DNA of 64,000 nucleotides, taken from positions 62,001-126,000 of the forward strand of contig CAXAMN010013991.1 in the NCBI GenBank assembly GCA_963970005.1. The letters are read 5' to 3'. Positions 11,293 to 22,869 of the stretch are shown piece by piece. The stretch is from Durusdinium trenchii (taxonomy: Eukaryota; Sar; Dinophyceae; Suessiales; Symbiodiniaceae). A program made the position numbers and the translations under genes. The notes below the pieces were generated by a model. The model saw only the letters and a program-made list of their open reading frames with translations, searched no databases and was not told the origin of the DNA. How positions within the stretch are numbered: the first letter of the stretch is position 1; the number at the start of each line of letters is the position of its first letter.

Positions 11293-11860
11293 TATACTAG
11301 TAACAAGAAGCTACTAGGAGCAAAGGGCATCGCTACTAGGAGCAAGGACGCTACTAGAAACTCCTGGCCTTACTACTAGTAACAAGAAGCTACTAGGAGC
11401 AAAGGGCATCGCTACTNNNNNNNNNNNNNNNNNNNNNNNNNNNNNNNNNNNNNNNNNNNNNNNNNNNNNNNNNNNNNNNNNNNNNNNNNNNNNNNNNNNN
11501 NNNNNNNNNNNNNNNNAGGGGCTCCTGGCCTTACTACTAGTAACAAGAAGCTACTAGGAGCAAAGGGCATCGCTACTAGGAGCAAGGACGCTACTAGAAA
11601 CTCCTGGCCTTACTACTAGTAACAAGAAGCTACTAGGAGCAAAGGGCATCGCTAGTAGGAGCAAGGACGCTACTAGGGGCTCTTGGCCTTGCTGCTAGTA
11701 ACAAGAAGCTACTAGGAGCAAAGGGCATCGCTACTAGGAACAAGGACGCTACTGGGGTCTCCTGGCCTTACTACTAGTAACAAGAAGCTATTAGGAACAA
11801 AGGGCATCGCCACGTTTGTAGCTCCTGCAGCTAGTAGTAATGCCCTTGTTAGTAATGTTA
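11293..11860. repeat. 79-bp satellite, second block, interrupted by assembly gap
   Basis: The same 79-base unit in tandem on both sides of the N run. Copies after the gap become less regular (ctactaggggctcttggcc, ctattaggaacaaagg). The gap therefore lies inside the satellite and the true array length is unknown. Confidence 0.9.
11417..11516. other. Assembly gap (100 N)
   Basis: Exactly 100 N, a usual placeholder for a gap of unknown size, placed within the satellite. Confidence 0.99.
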
Positions 11861-12249
11861 CTAGTAGCGATGCACCTACCGGGTCGCGGTCGATTTTGGT
11901 CCAACGTTTGGGCGACGTCGAACCAGTGACGCGTTCGAACCTGCATCGATGGACCTGTGTCTTTGAAATCCAGCCCGGCAGCCCGTTTTGGGTCTGATAG
12001 TGCTTTCTTCCAATCTGGTAAGTCTCCAACTATTGAGCCCCTCGGCATCTTCTCTCGCACTTTCACTACATCCTACGGCAATCGCTGCCGACGTAAAGAT
12101 CTTGACAATCCATGCATCTATTCTTGTAATCTGTACCATCTGCCGCTTGATTGATTAATTTGATCAAACACAATTTGAGATTAAAAACATCTGCCCAGCC
12201 ATACAGGCCATACATATTTGAGAGAAGTCTAATTCCCGTCTGCTAACCG

Positions 12250-12427
12250 CTAGTGGGATTCGAATGGATTAGCTTTCCCATGGTTCCCATCGCTGACTTC
12301 CGCCACTTCACCTCCTCATCGGAGCTCTTTGGGCGTAGGAGCTCAGCTTCCGGTACCATCGCAGGTGTGGAGAACTGAGTAGTAAGGTCAGGTGGAGATT
12401 TCGGAGTGGCAGAGCCTAATTGCTAAG
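12250..12427 (-). CDS. Hydrophilic candidate exon
   Basis: An open frame containing VPEAELLRPKSSDEEVKWRK ends at TAG 12250-12252. Codons are GC-rich at third positions, like the confident exons, but no family is recognised and no clear splice sites are seen. Confidence 0.3.
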
Positions 12428-12753
12428 ATCAAAAGACATACTGGACCGGAGAACATATTTCTGGCAGTTCGGCGACAGGGAACCCCTTTTCCATGGACAT
12501 CAGGCATACAAACATGGATCATTTCGAGCAGCTGCTGCTTAAAGAACCGAAAAACCAAATACGATTTAGGCCACCATGACAACCATAGCGCCCACCCAGG
12601 ATGGAGGCCATCACTAGAAGGTTGGAGGCTATCGCTGGTAGGTTGGAGGCCATTGCTATTAGAAACAAAGGGAAAAAAGATGTATAGTGACAGACACATA
12701 CTTAGAATTTACATGAACTTACTCCTTTTTTCCAAACGAACCGGACCGCTTAC

Positions 12754-13371
12754 TTAGAACCTACTCACGGGGCGTATCTGTCTGTCTCTATAGGCGCTAT
12801 TAGCATTGGAGACACGACCGACGACCGGCGACCTTCGCCCTCCAGGCGCGGCCAGTGGAGAAACAATAGTGGAGAAACAATCAGGCCATCTGAAGGAGTG
12901 GAATATCACATGCAAATCAACCACCTGGACGGCCAAAGTTTGGCAAGATTTGGGATTGGCACCCACGACTCGCTGATCGAACTTTCCCATATCGACACAT
13001 GACAGTCTATACATTCCAATACTTTCCCGGCATGGGTCGAACTTGTGTGCTTTGAACCAAGAACAACTGCCCCGGAAAGAAATGGGACCTTGCCGGGACA
13101 AGCTCAAATGGTTCCACTTGCGGTTGCCTTTGTGAACGTTCTCCAAATAATGGCAACACATGGCGGTCCTAACCTTTCCAACAGGCGGTCCTTCATATCT
13201 GAACGACGGCTCGCACGCCCTCTTTTCTGCCCAAAGGCCCGGGGGGTTGCTTTGGCCACCGCATTGCTTGGATGTCCAGCCATGGTCAAAGAACGCTTCT
13301 CGGGTTCCAGGTTGGATGTTTCTGTGGCGGGTCGTGAACTCTTGGGTGATGCTTTCACCGGTTTTACCCAA
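12754..13371 (-). CDS. Long unassigned open frame
   Basis: A 205-codon open frame, long for non-coding sequence of this composition. It has no motif I recognise. A second minus frame (13104-13523) overlaps much of it, so the coding frame, if any, is unclear. Could be a repeat-derived ORF. Confidence 0.25.
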   Translation of the reverse strand: MGKTGESITQEFTTRHRNIQPGTREAFFDHGWTSKQCGGQSNPPGLWAEKRACEPSFRYEGPPVGKVRTAMCCHYLENVHKGNRKWNHLSLSRQGPISFRGSCSWFKAHKFDPCRESIGMYRLSCVDMGKFDQRVVGANPKSCQTLAVQVVDLHVIFHSFRWPDCFSTIVSPLAAPGGRRSPVVGRVSNANSAYRDRQIRPVSRF

Positions 13372-13934
13372 ATTATGGTATTTAAATATTTAAATGTATA
13401 TTTAATGATCAGGGAGGTTTGACCATGCCATTCGTCGGCTTTCTGGGATTTCTGGGGCAAGGCGCCAAGATCTGGCCTCTGGTCCATTGAATCACGACGA
13501 GATTTTGAGCAGCAAAGCAACATAAACCCTCATGCTGCCCTGACGGTTCCTATGCTCCGAGTGCCAGCTGCTAGATCTTGCCTCCCACAGCTTTGCCAAC
13601 TCAGCTTGGCTGAGTTTGGCTCTCATTAGCCATGCGCCGGGCAGTGCTACTCTCAAGCGCACCCAGAACTCCAACCACTGTTGTAGAAGCGGGACCCAAG
13701 AAAGCATGGCATGGACCGTGACCCTCCAGTCCGAACAGAAAGGATCCCCCAAAATATGAATACATATACATTGACATCCATACAAATCTTGATTGGAACG
13801 CCTTCTGACCTTCCGGGGGTCGTTGGTCATTTGGGACAATGGATTCTAAATATTTTATACGTATAACCGTATATAGAAGTAGATGTTTCATGATCTTTAA
13901 ACCATTTGTCTCTTTTTGTGCGATGAGTCGCAGG

Positions 13935-14192
13935 TCAACCTTTGAGTTTCTCAACGAAACGAAAAACCTCTGATCCGCACAAAGTCTGTATCATGTGATC
14001 TTGAACGAAGAAATGCCTCCGGCGGGTCGTTTCTAGTCCAACACGTGTCGACATGTCTATTCGTCCAGTTGCCGCTACTTGCTTCTGATCGGCACCCGTA
14101 ACACATGTTTCATGACTTGCGAGCACGAGTGATTTTGAACAACATGCTGCCATCGCAAATAGTGATTGTAGTTGTCTCTGCAGGGCACTCAA
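13935..14192 (-). CDS. Candidate exon, helical, unassigned
   Basis: The frame starts ALSALQRQLQSLFAMAACCS, an amphipathic helix that resembles but does not match the PPR pattern, and continues with VTGADQKQVAATGRIDMSTR. Same strand as the PPR exons. Confidence 0.35.
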   Translation of the reverse strand: MSALQRQLQSLFAMAACCSKSLVLASHETCVTGADQKQVAATGRIDMSTRVGLETTRRRHFFVQDHMIQTLCGSEVFRFVEKLKG

Positions 14193-14996
14193 CGCACAAC
14201 CTCCTTGCTCATTGCTTCAGAAGGAGGAGAAACTTCTTGATCTGCCTATAAGGCCTCGCACTTGCTCCAGCAGACATGGTGCTGGTACTGGCGATCCGTC
14301 CCGAACATATTCTAGTAGTTGAACAAGATTTTATATATATATATATATGTTTAGAAGCTAGTCACGTCTGGAAGGACAACACAAATTCAACAAGAGTTCT
14401 ACACCGTATTGCTGCGAAATGTTTGTTGCTAAAAAACACTTCAATGCCAATTCCTTGTGGCTGTGACCCAAGAAGCTCGCTAAAGAATACAAAATGAATC
14501 TGTTTTCATCCAGGCCTTTCCGTTCGCCATTTCAACCGGATTGTGCCTGCAACGCCACCTCTCCGGAAGGAGACACTTCCTGCTGAGCCGCCCGTCCCTG
14601 AAGAGCGACGCGAGTCTGGGCGCACCTGTGCGCAGCCGGGATCAAAAAAAAACATTGCTAAATCATGCTAAATGGAACCTGACTTTTTCTCTAGAAAAAT
14701 CTCAGTTTGAGATGAGCTTGGATGCTTTTCCACAGTGTTCTTCTTGTTCTGCGGCTTTTTGTCTGCCAAAATGGATGGAACCCCAACCGTCCCCAAACCA
14801 AATGAATTCCAACCAATAGGCTTCTGGGTGAACCCCTCTCCACATCTGAGTCGAACCGATGTTGGTTCGACTCGGAGTGACCGAACGGACAATATCCATC
14901 GGTTGGTTTGATCACCCGCTCCGGCCCTCCAAAGCTGGGTCACTGGATTGGACTCAAAAGTTCCGTGACCGAACGGCTGGGGAAGAAGCTGGGATT

Positions 14997-15197
14997 TCAA
15001 AGGAGACAGCTGAGATGCTGAAGCTGGTTCGACCTGTTTGGAATGGTGACTTCTTTGCTTTGTAATTCTAAAGGGCCATTCCTAGGATCTCTCCAAACCT
15101 TGAGGTGTTCGTCCCGACTCCTGGCTGCATGAGGCTCAGGGGAGTATAAGGCTGAGAAAAGCGGTCTACTTGGGTGAAATTGAAAGACCCCCGACAT
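14997..15197 (-). CDS. Candidate exon, unassigned
   Basis: The frame contains RPLFSALYSPEPHAARSRDE followed by HLKVWRDPRNGPLELQSKEV. Protein-like composition, no recognised domain, splice sites unclear. Confidence 0.28.
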   Translation of the reverse strand: MSGVFQFHPSRPLFSALYSPEPHAARSRDEHLKVWRDPRNGPLELQSKEVTIPNRSNQLQHLSCLL

Positions 15198-15199
15198 GC

Positions 15200-17335
15200 T
15201 CTTTCACCACCAGCAAGTTTAAAGGAAAATGCCCAGGGACAATCTGAGCCTTGTCAGTCACCATTGGCACACGAAGTCGTTGGCTCGGCTGCAGCTGCGA
15301 ATCTATATGGAACATTTGGCGAAGGACCTGACATCTTGCGGGTCAATGGCATCGTCGAGGGCACCCAGCCACAAATCTCTGCAACAAAATGTACAGAAAT
15401 CAGACAGCGCTAACCTCTGGATGTCGTTTGAACTACGCTCACCTATATAAGTTGAACTGCTTTCACAATAAGCTCAAAGAAGTCCAGTTTCAAGTTAACT
15501 TTCCCAAAGGGTAGGTGCAGAAACTGACCTGGACCATCAAGAATGACCTGTGATCACCAAACATGGAAAACACCACTCAAAATATTCAATATAGAACTGG
15601 TGAACGACTACAGTCTAAGAGATTAGATGTTTACTGCTCTCCTTCTACTCAATCTTGTCCCTCTCTCCTCATCCCGAAGGCCGAGTTGTCTTGCTCATGG
15701 CTGAATCCTTTCACACATTGCACCAGGAAAAGGACATGTTCCAACAGGAAATCAACCACCACCTGGACTGGCAAAAAATAACAGAAGCGCACCCATGCAC
15801 ATCAGGCATATTCGGGCAGGATGAGAGTTACGCCAGTTACGCAAGTGGTTGAGGTTGAACATGAGCAGGGTGGATCAGATATTCAGCTGGGTCACATGGA
15901 TCCAAACCTGCACGTGGCCAGAAACTCAGTGGTGGTGTCAACACTCCAAGTGGACCAAAACAAGAATTGAAGCTGCTGATCTCTTCAAGGCCGAAAGGTT
16001 GTTCCACTGACTCCAGCCCCCCTGCCACCATGCCACTGGGAAGTATCCACCAAAAAGCTCTGTGAGATGAGGGCCATTACCACCTGAGTCGATCGATTCC
16101 AAGCACGCACCGGAAAGTGGGACTGGCCAACCAGTCTTCGTCTACGCCAGTGCTGAGATACCCGGTAGCGCAGGTCTGTAAGCACATGCTTGCACGTCAG
16201 AAATTTTGGCCCTGACAGTGCTTGTGGGTCTAACATGGATCGCCAATCGAAAGGCAGACATCGCCAAGTTTGGTAGCGCCCATGTCTGGTCTGCTTTGGA
16301 AATGCATAGGTCTCAGGTCTCTACTGAGGAACTACTCAGCCGCTTCGTGTTCCTGTTCCTGCATGCTCATGTCTTGGGACTAGCTGGAATTCCCGAAGCA
16401 GCTTCTTCTCATGCTTCATGAGTCTGAATTCATGGAACTAACTGGAATTCTCTCGATTGTGCTCGTGTCTGGTACATCTGGAGGGGGCCATCCGTGGCAT
16501 GCTTGCCGGGCTTTTCCAGGCAGTGGATGATCCCTAAAGCCAAGGCCCAAGCTAAGATTTGTAGCATGGCAAGGCCACAGCGTCCTAACCCACGGCATGT
16601 CTTTGGTGGGCCGCTATCTGCTATATACTTCCATGTGTTAATTGACTTGACTCGCTCAGTTTGATTCCCTGACTGGTGGACTCGTTTCCAACAGTGCAGG
16701 AATCCGCAACACGATAGAACTCAGCCTTTTATAACAAGGGATTCTACACCTGTTGGAGTTTGTGGATGTGCAGTTCTGACCGGCCAACACCGCATTTTCC
16801 AAGGATCTCCAAAGCGTAAAGTAGGCAGGAAAGTTCCTGTCCTCCCCCTCCTGCATTGCCAAAATGAAAGCACCGCTGTCACAAACAAACCACACGACGT
16901 GCCCACACGACGTAAGTGGCAGGACGTCTTTTCTCGATGTTTCTCGTTCGCACCGACCAAGCCGAGCCGTCTAAGCGCGTCCCGACGGTGGTCCCGACGG
17001 TGGAGACTGGTTTCACTGCGACCTGTCCGTCCGTAACACTGATTTATGAGACACTAGAGGTTTTTCTGTTCCGTGCGTTACATCCTGGCAACCGCAAACA
17101 AACACATCTTTGCAACATACAGGTTCCCTTGGCAAATGTGGTGAGGCCAGGATGAGCCATCAAAGCAAACCATCTTCTGAAGATGCGGTTGTTGAGCAAT
17201 TGTGGCTTTTGCATGCTTTTGGGGGCAACAGCCTCGTCTAGAAACATGCATGGTTTTCTTTGAGAACAATCTTGAATCCTTTGGTTTTTGGTTCAGCCAA
17301 GGCGTTGCCATCAACCAGCCTCAGGTTAGATGATC
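15200..17335. other. Tract without a supported gene
   Basis: Several short open frames on both strands but none with a family match or coherent splice sites. Probably intron or intergenic sequence. Confidence 0.45.
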
Positions 17336-17378
17336 CTAGTACGGGTCAAAACTGAAGACTGCCACATGAAACTGGGCT

Positions 17379-17540
17379 CTAAGTTCTAGCTGCTGAAAAC
17401 GAGAGGAAGAACACCGCCGCTGCGCTTTCGTTCTTTTCGCGCCGAGCCGCTCGCGCCGCTCGCCGCTCGCCTTCCAAAGTCTTAAAATCTCCCGTGATAT
17501 TTCGCTGGGAGATTCTCGGTCCGCGGCCGCGAAGCGCCAG
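17379..17540 (-). CDS. GC-rich, Arg/Glu-rich candidate coding stretch
   Basis: Minus frames here read ISQRNITGDFKTLEGERRAA or, shifted, SPSEISREILRLWKASGERR. Charged and helical. It holds an inverted repeat (AATCTCCC at 17486-17493 with GGGAGATT at 17507-17514). It may be a fragment of a dispersed element rather than a gene. Confidence 0.25.
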   Translation of the reverse strand: MALRGRGPRISQRNITGDFKTLEGERRAARAARREKNESAAAVFFLSFSAART

Positions 17541-17773
17541 TATAGACCAAGGATGACGCCTGTCACAGCCAAAACGGAGGGGCCCGGCCCAAAGCACAAA
17601 ACCATGACCGGTTTTAAAAGAGGGTTGAAGAGCCCAAAACTCTTCAGACATGGTGGTTTGATCACATCTGGTCATGTGGTCGGATATTCCAACTTGTGAA
17701 CCGTCCTGGGCCATGCTGCTGAAGCTGGTTTAATTGCAACAAACTGAGCACGGTTAGATTGAAAGGAGAAACT

Positions 17774-17820
17774 CTATATATATATATAATATATATATAT
17801 ACATATTTGTATATATATAT
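17774..17820. repeat. AT-rich microsatellite
   Basis: Alternating TA with a few interruptions; typical of the many short TA runs spread along this window. Confidence 0.9.
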
Positions 17821-18145
17821 CAGTCATGTGACAACATTATATCAATATAATATAGATCCCGGGCACTCGGTGGCAGCACGTGTGCGCTAGTCTCAAATAC
17901 CCTTTTTCCACCGGAACGTGCATGTGAGCTGAACTCAACTAAACTCTCGTTGTCGTGACCAATCGTGATCAAACACACCGGCACCAAGGCTGGCTCCCAA
18001 GGTCTGAACAAGCAACTGCAAGTCATGCAAGAAACAAAAACATGCAATTCGGTTGAGCACATCCATTCACAAGGGCACCGTGCATGCAACAAACAATTGT
18101 AAAAACAGGTAGTAGCCTGACACCAAACAAATACAATCAACTAGC

Positions 18146-18360
18146 TCACCTGAACACGAACTCCACACAAAACTGACCCTGCCTACCACCCGCTGCTTCT
18201 CGCAAATCCCATTGGGATGGCATGCCACGCAGCATGAAAAACTTCCTTGAAGGAGCTCCAAACTTCGAGCCGCTATACCTGGGAGGAAGAACCTGCTTCC
18301 GTGCCCGATAACCACTTCCGCACGCGGGACCGCTGGACGGAATTCCGAGGGATTGAACGT
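18146..18360 (-). CDS. Candidate PPR-like exon
   Basis: The frame includes FRPAVPRAEVVIGHGSRFFL and GIAARSLELLQG. A-A-R-S-L-E-L-L-Q-G resembles the second PPR helix. The first helix and Trp are not recognisable. Confidence 0.42.
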
Positions 18361-18695
18361 CGTCAGTGAAACACCGAACCGTTCTCGTTGCAGGAACCAA
18401 CGAGAAATATTCTGTGAAAGGAGGGCTATGAGGGTGCTGAATGGAACTGATGGGCACTGCCGCTCGAAGAAAACAATGTCCAATCTGCGTCGATCCATGC
18501 TACCCAAGCCTGTTGCAAATCAACCAAATGGAGTTGGTTTAAAAAACAAGTTCTCGCGGGTGATGTTGATGTCTATGGGCATTGGAAACTTGTGGCCAAC
18601 GGTGAGCTTATCTGTGGAGTGGGGCAAACAAAAGTTACTACCAGCATTTTATCGGCGCAGAAGCATGCACCTGCGCTTGTTGGGGCGACTGTTGG

Positions 18696-18851
18696 TCACG
18701 CTGGGCATGGCATGTGGGGCTGAATGGTTGGGTCCAGCATCACAACCCTGACGACATACCCGCCGACGAAGACTGCCAGCATGTCATCCAGGGAGCCGGT
18801 ATCAAAGGATTGTTGCTCCAATTGGCGACAAGACGATTTGAAAACATACAC
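18696..18851 (-). CDS. Candidate exon with CAG|GTG acceptor
   Basis: A CTGCAG acceptor (18852-18854) opens a frame reading VYVFKSSCRQLEQQSFDTGS then LDDMLAVFVGGYVV. The start resembles the PPR exons, but the sequence is only loosely PPR-like. A 111-codon plus-strand frame (18714-19049) overlaps, so the strand is not certain. Confidence 0.42.
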   Translation of the reverse strand: MYVFKSSCRQLEQQSFDTGSLDDMLAVFVGGYVVRVVMLDPTIQPHMPCPA

Positions 18852-19401
18852 CTGCAGGACTGCAGACAAATAATTGCAGCAAAAGGACTTGAAACACACA
18901 TATGCTCACCAACTGGCAAATGGGGTGTGACTTCCGACCAGTCAAAAGTATGGACCAGGGTTCCCAGCATCTTGGATCCATTCGAGCGACATCCTTTGAT
19001 CATTCCTTTGAGCATGTGGCAACAGGCAAACCCTCCAGTCTCCCCTTGAGCACTAGGCAACTCGCAGGGACATTTGCAATCTTCAATCCTGGAACTACCA
19101 ACACCGATAATTACTGAGCGAACCAGCAAGGAGGAAAGGGAGTTTTTGTTTTTTGGCTGTTGCACTTCAAATCAGCAGGATATGCAGGGTATGTTGTATC
19201 CTGGGTTGGGGAAATTGAGAGCAAACATGACAAGCAGTTCGATTGCGTCACCAAGGAAACTGCAACTTAGTAACGAGGGGTGTTTAAAACATAGACGATA
19301 CAAACTGTTTAACCCTTGAGACATGAGAATAGGAACATGGACTCTGTGTCTTATATGTTTGTAATCAAGAGTCAACATTACGGCTGCTCGGAACCTGCCT
19401 G

Positions 19402-19863
19402 ATGCTCCACATCCAGGCATTGACCTCAAACGGCCCGCTTTCCATCCAGGAAAGCGTTTGCGAGATACTTGCTGCTGAGGGACAGCTCATAAAGCACAAG
19501 CGTTCCAGCGTGGTCCAGCAGCGGCTGTCCACGGTGGCCTCCGACTTCAAGGTCACACCTGTCGCTGAGAAGAATCATGGGTCAAAGGCAAAAAACACCT
19601 TCAATGGCATTTCAACGTCCAGTTCACTGCCTCCAAAGGTTTCAACGAAGGTTCTTTGCGTGAGGCACAGCATCGTCGAGAAACAAGTGCAAAAGCTGGC
19701 CATACCTTGGAGAGTTTGGGCGCTGGCGCCGGTCCGCGAGATCCATAGGAGCCGCAAGGACTGGGTACAGGACTGGGTTAGCTTGCGTACAAAGCAAAGG
19801 TGGCCACGAAAACCAAACATTCTCGGCCCATCTGGGTCCTGGATCTTCATTTGTCCAAGCTAG
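19402..19863 (+). CDS. Possible plus-strand coding stretch, unassigned
   Basis: The frame begins LHIQALTSNGPLSIQESVCE, has high GC3 and is open for over 150 codons. The opposite strand is also open and protein-like here, so strand and function are undetermined. Confidence 0.25.
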   Translation: MLHIQALTSNGPLSIQESVCEILAAEGQLIKHKRSSVVQQRLSTVASDFKVTPVAEKNHGSKAKNTFNGISTSSSLPPKVSTKVLCVRHSIVEKQVQKLAIPWRVWALAPVREIHRSRKDWVQDWVSLRTKQRWPRKPNILGPSGSWIFICPS

Positions 19864-20180
19864 ACCTGCATTTGTCTAGGCATTGAAGTGCACGTTTATG
19901 GTCGATTCGGTAGGAAACTGGGCAGCTTTTATCCAACTCCTCCTCTTCTAAACTTACCAAGTGGGTAGACGGAAGTGCCGAGCACATTTTGGCTTATATG
20001 GATCGCCAGGATCGGTTTCAAACATGTTCGCACCGCGCTGCCGTCGCCTCCCAAAGGTCCTTCCGAACGAGCCATCCGGCCATATCATGTACTACATGAC
20101 GCCCATGCCCTGCGAAACCCAACAAAAATAACTACAACGATTTAAAACTGACACATGCGGGGGTCCTGAATTAAATTTGT

Positions 20181-20276
20181 CACCTTTTCTTGCTGGCTCC
20201 ATCCTCCCAACAACGCCAGTGTGAAGCACCTCTGTCCCAAGGTGCAGTTGATTGCACTTTGGCGCTGCATGCTGTT
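20181..20276 (-). CDS. Diverged PPR exon
   Basis: The frame reads SMQRQSAINCTLGQRCFTLA and then LLGGWSQQEKV. S-A-I-N-C ... A-L-L-G-G-W corresponds to both helices of a unit with the central Trp replaced. Confidence 0.47.
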
Positions 20277-20603
20277 GCGCCTGACATGCCAAGAAAACAT
20301 AACCCTTTGTGCCCTATCCAGGATAGTTTCTTGCCTTCCAATTCGCCATCTCTTCATGACTTCCAAAAGGAGCAAACTCATCGGTCACATCTTCCTCAGC
20401 TGGGCACTGCGGAATGCAGCAGGGCGCCGTCCAAATCCATGCACATCTGGTACCTCATGGCCGAGGTAACGGGGTCACTCCGAACGGGCAGACCATCGAG
20501 TCCGGACGCCGGACCCGCACAGGTCTCCTCCGTTTTTGTTGGGAGAAGAACTTTGGGTCAACTTGGTGGGGGCAGCTACATTCCTCACTGATTTCCTATG
20601 GCA

Positions 20604-20666
20604 CTATGGGTATAGGCTAATGCCAGTTTCTCGCAGCAATGTTGCCGAGGTGTAATTCCATGTTCT
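20604..20666 (-). CDS. Decayed PPR first helix
   Basis: The frame reads WNYTSATLLRETGISLYP followed by TAG. It lines up position by position with S-Y-N-A-A-I-S-A-C-E-K-G, but Cys is lost and no second helix follows. Probably a relic. Confidence 0.38.
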   Translation of the reverse strand, partial: RTWNYTSATLLRETGISLYP

Positions 20667-20964
20667 CCTTGACACTCACGAGGTTCACTTCACTAAGCTC
20701 ATTCGCTCTGGAAAGACTGGAAGTTCAGGTCTCTTTCAATAACCAAGCATCCGTTGCGCCTGATAACTGATAAATATTCAATACCTAAGCGGTTGTCCTT
20801 TCTTTCCTGTACTTTCGGTACTTTTCTTCTGTGTTCTTCCGAACTCCCTTCCTTTTGTCCCCTATATATATATAACAAAAAACAGTGCATCTGCTTCCCC
20901 CCCAAAAAAAAGAAACCGTCAAAGGTGCGTGTGGAATCGTGGGGAGGGAATGTGCCTTCCAAAG

Positions 20965-21076
20965 CTATGCCAGGCTGGCAATGTCATCCGTCTCGCCACA
21001 CCGATTCCCCGGGGGCGGTTCTCTCAATTCGCCTCTAGCCATCAGCTGATCAATCGCTTGCAGGGCGCTTGCGTGC
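20965..21076 (-). CDS. PPR second-helix exon
   Basis: Acceptor CAG (21077-21079), then a frame reading HASALQAIDQLMARGELREP. A-L-Q-A-I-D-Q-L-M-A-R-G is a good second helix and loop. The frame stops at 20965-20967; a donor may occur earlier. Confidence 0.6.
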
Positions 21077-21079
21077 CTG

Positions 21080-22680
21080 AGTGGAGTCGAAAGCGGTTCC
21101 GATGAATGGTGTTGAAAACACACATGAGACCGCCGGGTCAAAGTGAAAATCGAAGTACAACGACTTCAGTTGTTTGAAGTGAGTGGAGTTCCATATGTTC
21201 CATGAAGGATCCCCTCTTCAAAATGTTCCAACGCTGCTTTCATTTACATAGATATAGGCTTGACTTCCCAGGTGATGATTTCGTCAGGTCATAAAGGGTC
21301 TGTTACAAACAAATGTGCTTGCTCGATGGGGGGTGGCGCCATTCACCCTGAACCCACTGCAATTGTGTTTTGAGGCATGCCGTTGCTTAAGGGCATTACG
21401 ACAGTATGCATACATTATAACGAGCAGCTGGATGATGCAACCCTAAACCCTAAAACCCTAGACCCTAAACACCCACGATAGTTCTAGACAAACTATACAT
21501 TGGCATATGTCAAGCAACATGCACACACACACACATATATATATATATACCCTGACCTTCCAACGCCTCTAGTAAACCTGTGCATAGCGTAATGTCGAAG
21601 TTTACTATGGACAATGTGGTTCGTCTATGATTTACTGGCTCTTACTTTTTTGTGGTTCTTGGAGTCCACCAAAAAGTTCTCACTCGACCCGACCACCACC
21701 CCAAGATGCCCGAGAATCACACAAATGTGTGCTTTGTTTTTCTCAAGCAAATGACACGTAACTATGCGACCCTTTTCGCCTCTCTTTTTGTATTTCGGAC
21801 TATTGTGCAATAATGATTTCACTTCTACTGGCAGAATCACGTTCTTTGACTACTGAGACCCTTTTATGAGCCGTTGGAATCTCGAACTCTGGTGAGATCA
21901 GTAAAGCTCAGGCGGCTTCTTGCGCCAGACCATTTCACAACCATTCCAACTTGTTGGTTCTGGAGGGGTCCCAGTTCACGGGTTCTTCACGGGTATCCAT
22001 GGACATTCACGGGTAAAGATGTACATTCACGCCTATTTCACGGTGTTTCACGCTCACTGGTTTTGGTGGTGCCCAGCAAACACAACCAATGTTCATATGA
22101 ACTCACAAAAAATCACCTACTTTCCTAGCACTGTCTCACACCACACCCCAGTTTATGTTATAACCCGAGCTTTACATACAACTTGAATTGCCGCTTGGAT
22201 AACTACAAGCGGTCCACATGAATTTGAAGGCTGCAAATCCTCTCTTGAAAAGGGATCTAGAGCAGCTTGCGTTGAAACAAACCCTTATGGCCCCCAACAG
22301 TAAGTGTGAATCATTGATCTTTATGTTGCATCAGCCCCATGGTTTGGATGTGTTTCTTGGATTGGAGCCAGCTGAGTGCCAAGTGGCGAGTAAAGTCTGT
22401 ACATTGCGTAATGTCGCTATTTAACCAGGTGATCTATAGACAAGAACAACGTCGACGTTTACTATAGACATTGAAGATTAGGGATGATTAGGGTATATAA
22501 TATATATATATATATACATAGTCATCAAGCCGTCAGGTGACCTCACTCATGGCAAACCCACTGATGATTTCGGGAAAGCCTAGCAATAACATGCAATAAC
22601 AGCATATTACTCATATTTCCTTTGGATCTACTTTAGATACGATTTCACCCACCGAGTGTAAAATGAATTAACATGCAACA
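21080..22680. other. Non-coding tract with interstitial telomeric and CA/TA repeats
   Basis: No exon supported. It contains the CCCTAAA block (21441-21469), a CA run passing into TA (21522-21550) and another TA run near 22500. Confidence 0.5.
21441..21469. repeat. Interstitial telomere-type repeat (CCCTAAA variants)
   Basis: Four consecutive units: CCCTAAA, CCCTAAAA, CCCTAGA, CCCTAAA. The TTTAGGG type is the known telomere repeat of plants and of dinoflagellates. Here it is internal and short. Confidence 0.85.
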
Positions 22681-22682
22681 TC

Positions 22683-22865
22683 TTACACCACCTGTGCCGA
22701 AACTTGAGGAGCTCTCTCTTCTACCAACGCATGGAGATCCGGGGGCCGACACCTTTCGTCGCAGATCGCCTGCACTGGACACCATCTCGGACCTCCGGTT
22801 GCCCTTTGGGAACGTCCAAACACCAAAGGCCAACGTTGACAGACACTGAGAACATCTGAGAACAC
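22683..22865 (-). CDS. Candidate diverged PPR exon
   Basis: After TCTCAG the frame reads MFSDVLSVCQRWPLVFGRSQ and later CRPPDLHALVEERAPQVSAQ, ending close to a possible donor (CAG|GTGGTG). V-L-S-V-C-Q-R-W resembles a shortened first helix. Confidence 0.43.
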   Translation of the reverse strand: MFSDVLSVCQRWPLVFGRSQRATGGPRWCPVQAICDERCRPPDLHALVEERAPQVSAQVV

Positions 22866-22869
22866 ACAA

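Noticed and set aside
12241..12290. gggattcgaatgg resembling a tRNA T-loop
   Set aside because: No acceptor, D or anticodon stems can be paired around it.
14755..14775. gccaaaatgg resembling the reverse complement of the leader core
   Set aside because: Match limited to ten bases, with no extension on either side.
19975..20005. cattttggct resembling the middle of the spliced leader
   Set aside because: Only about ten matching bases, which is expected by chance in a window this size.
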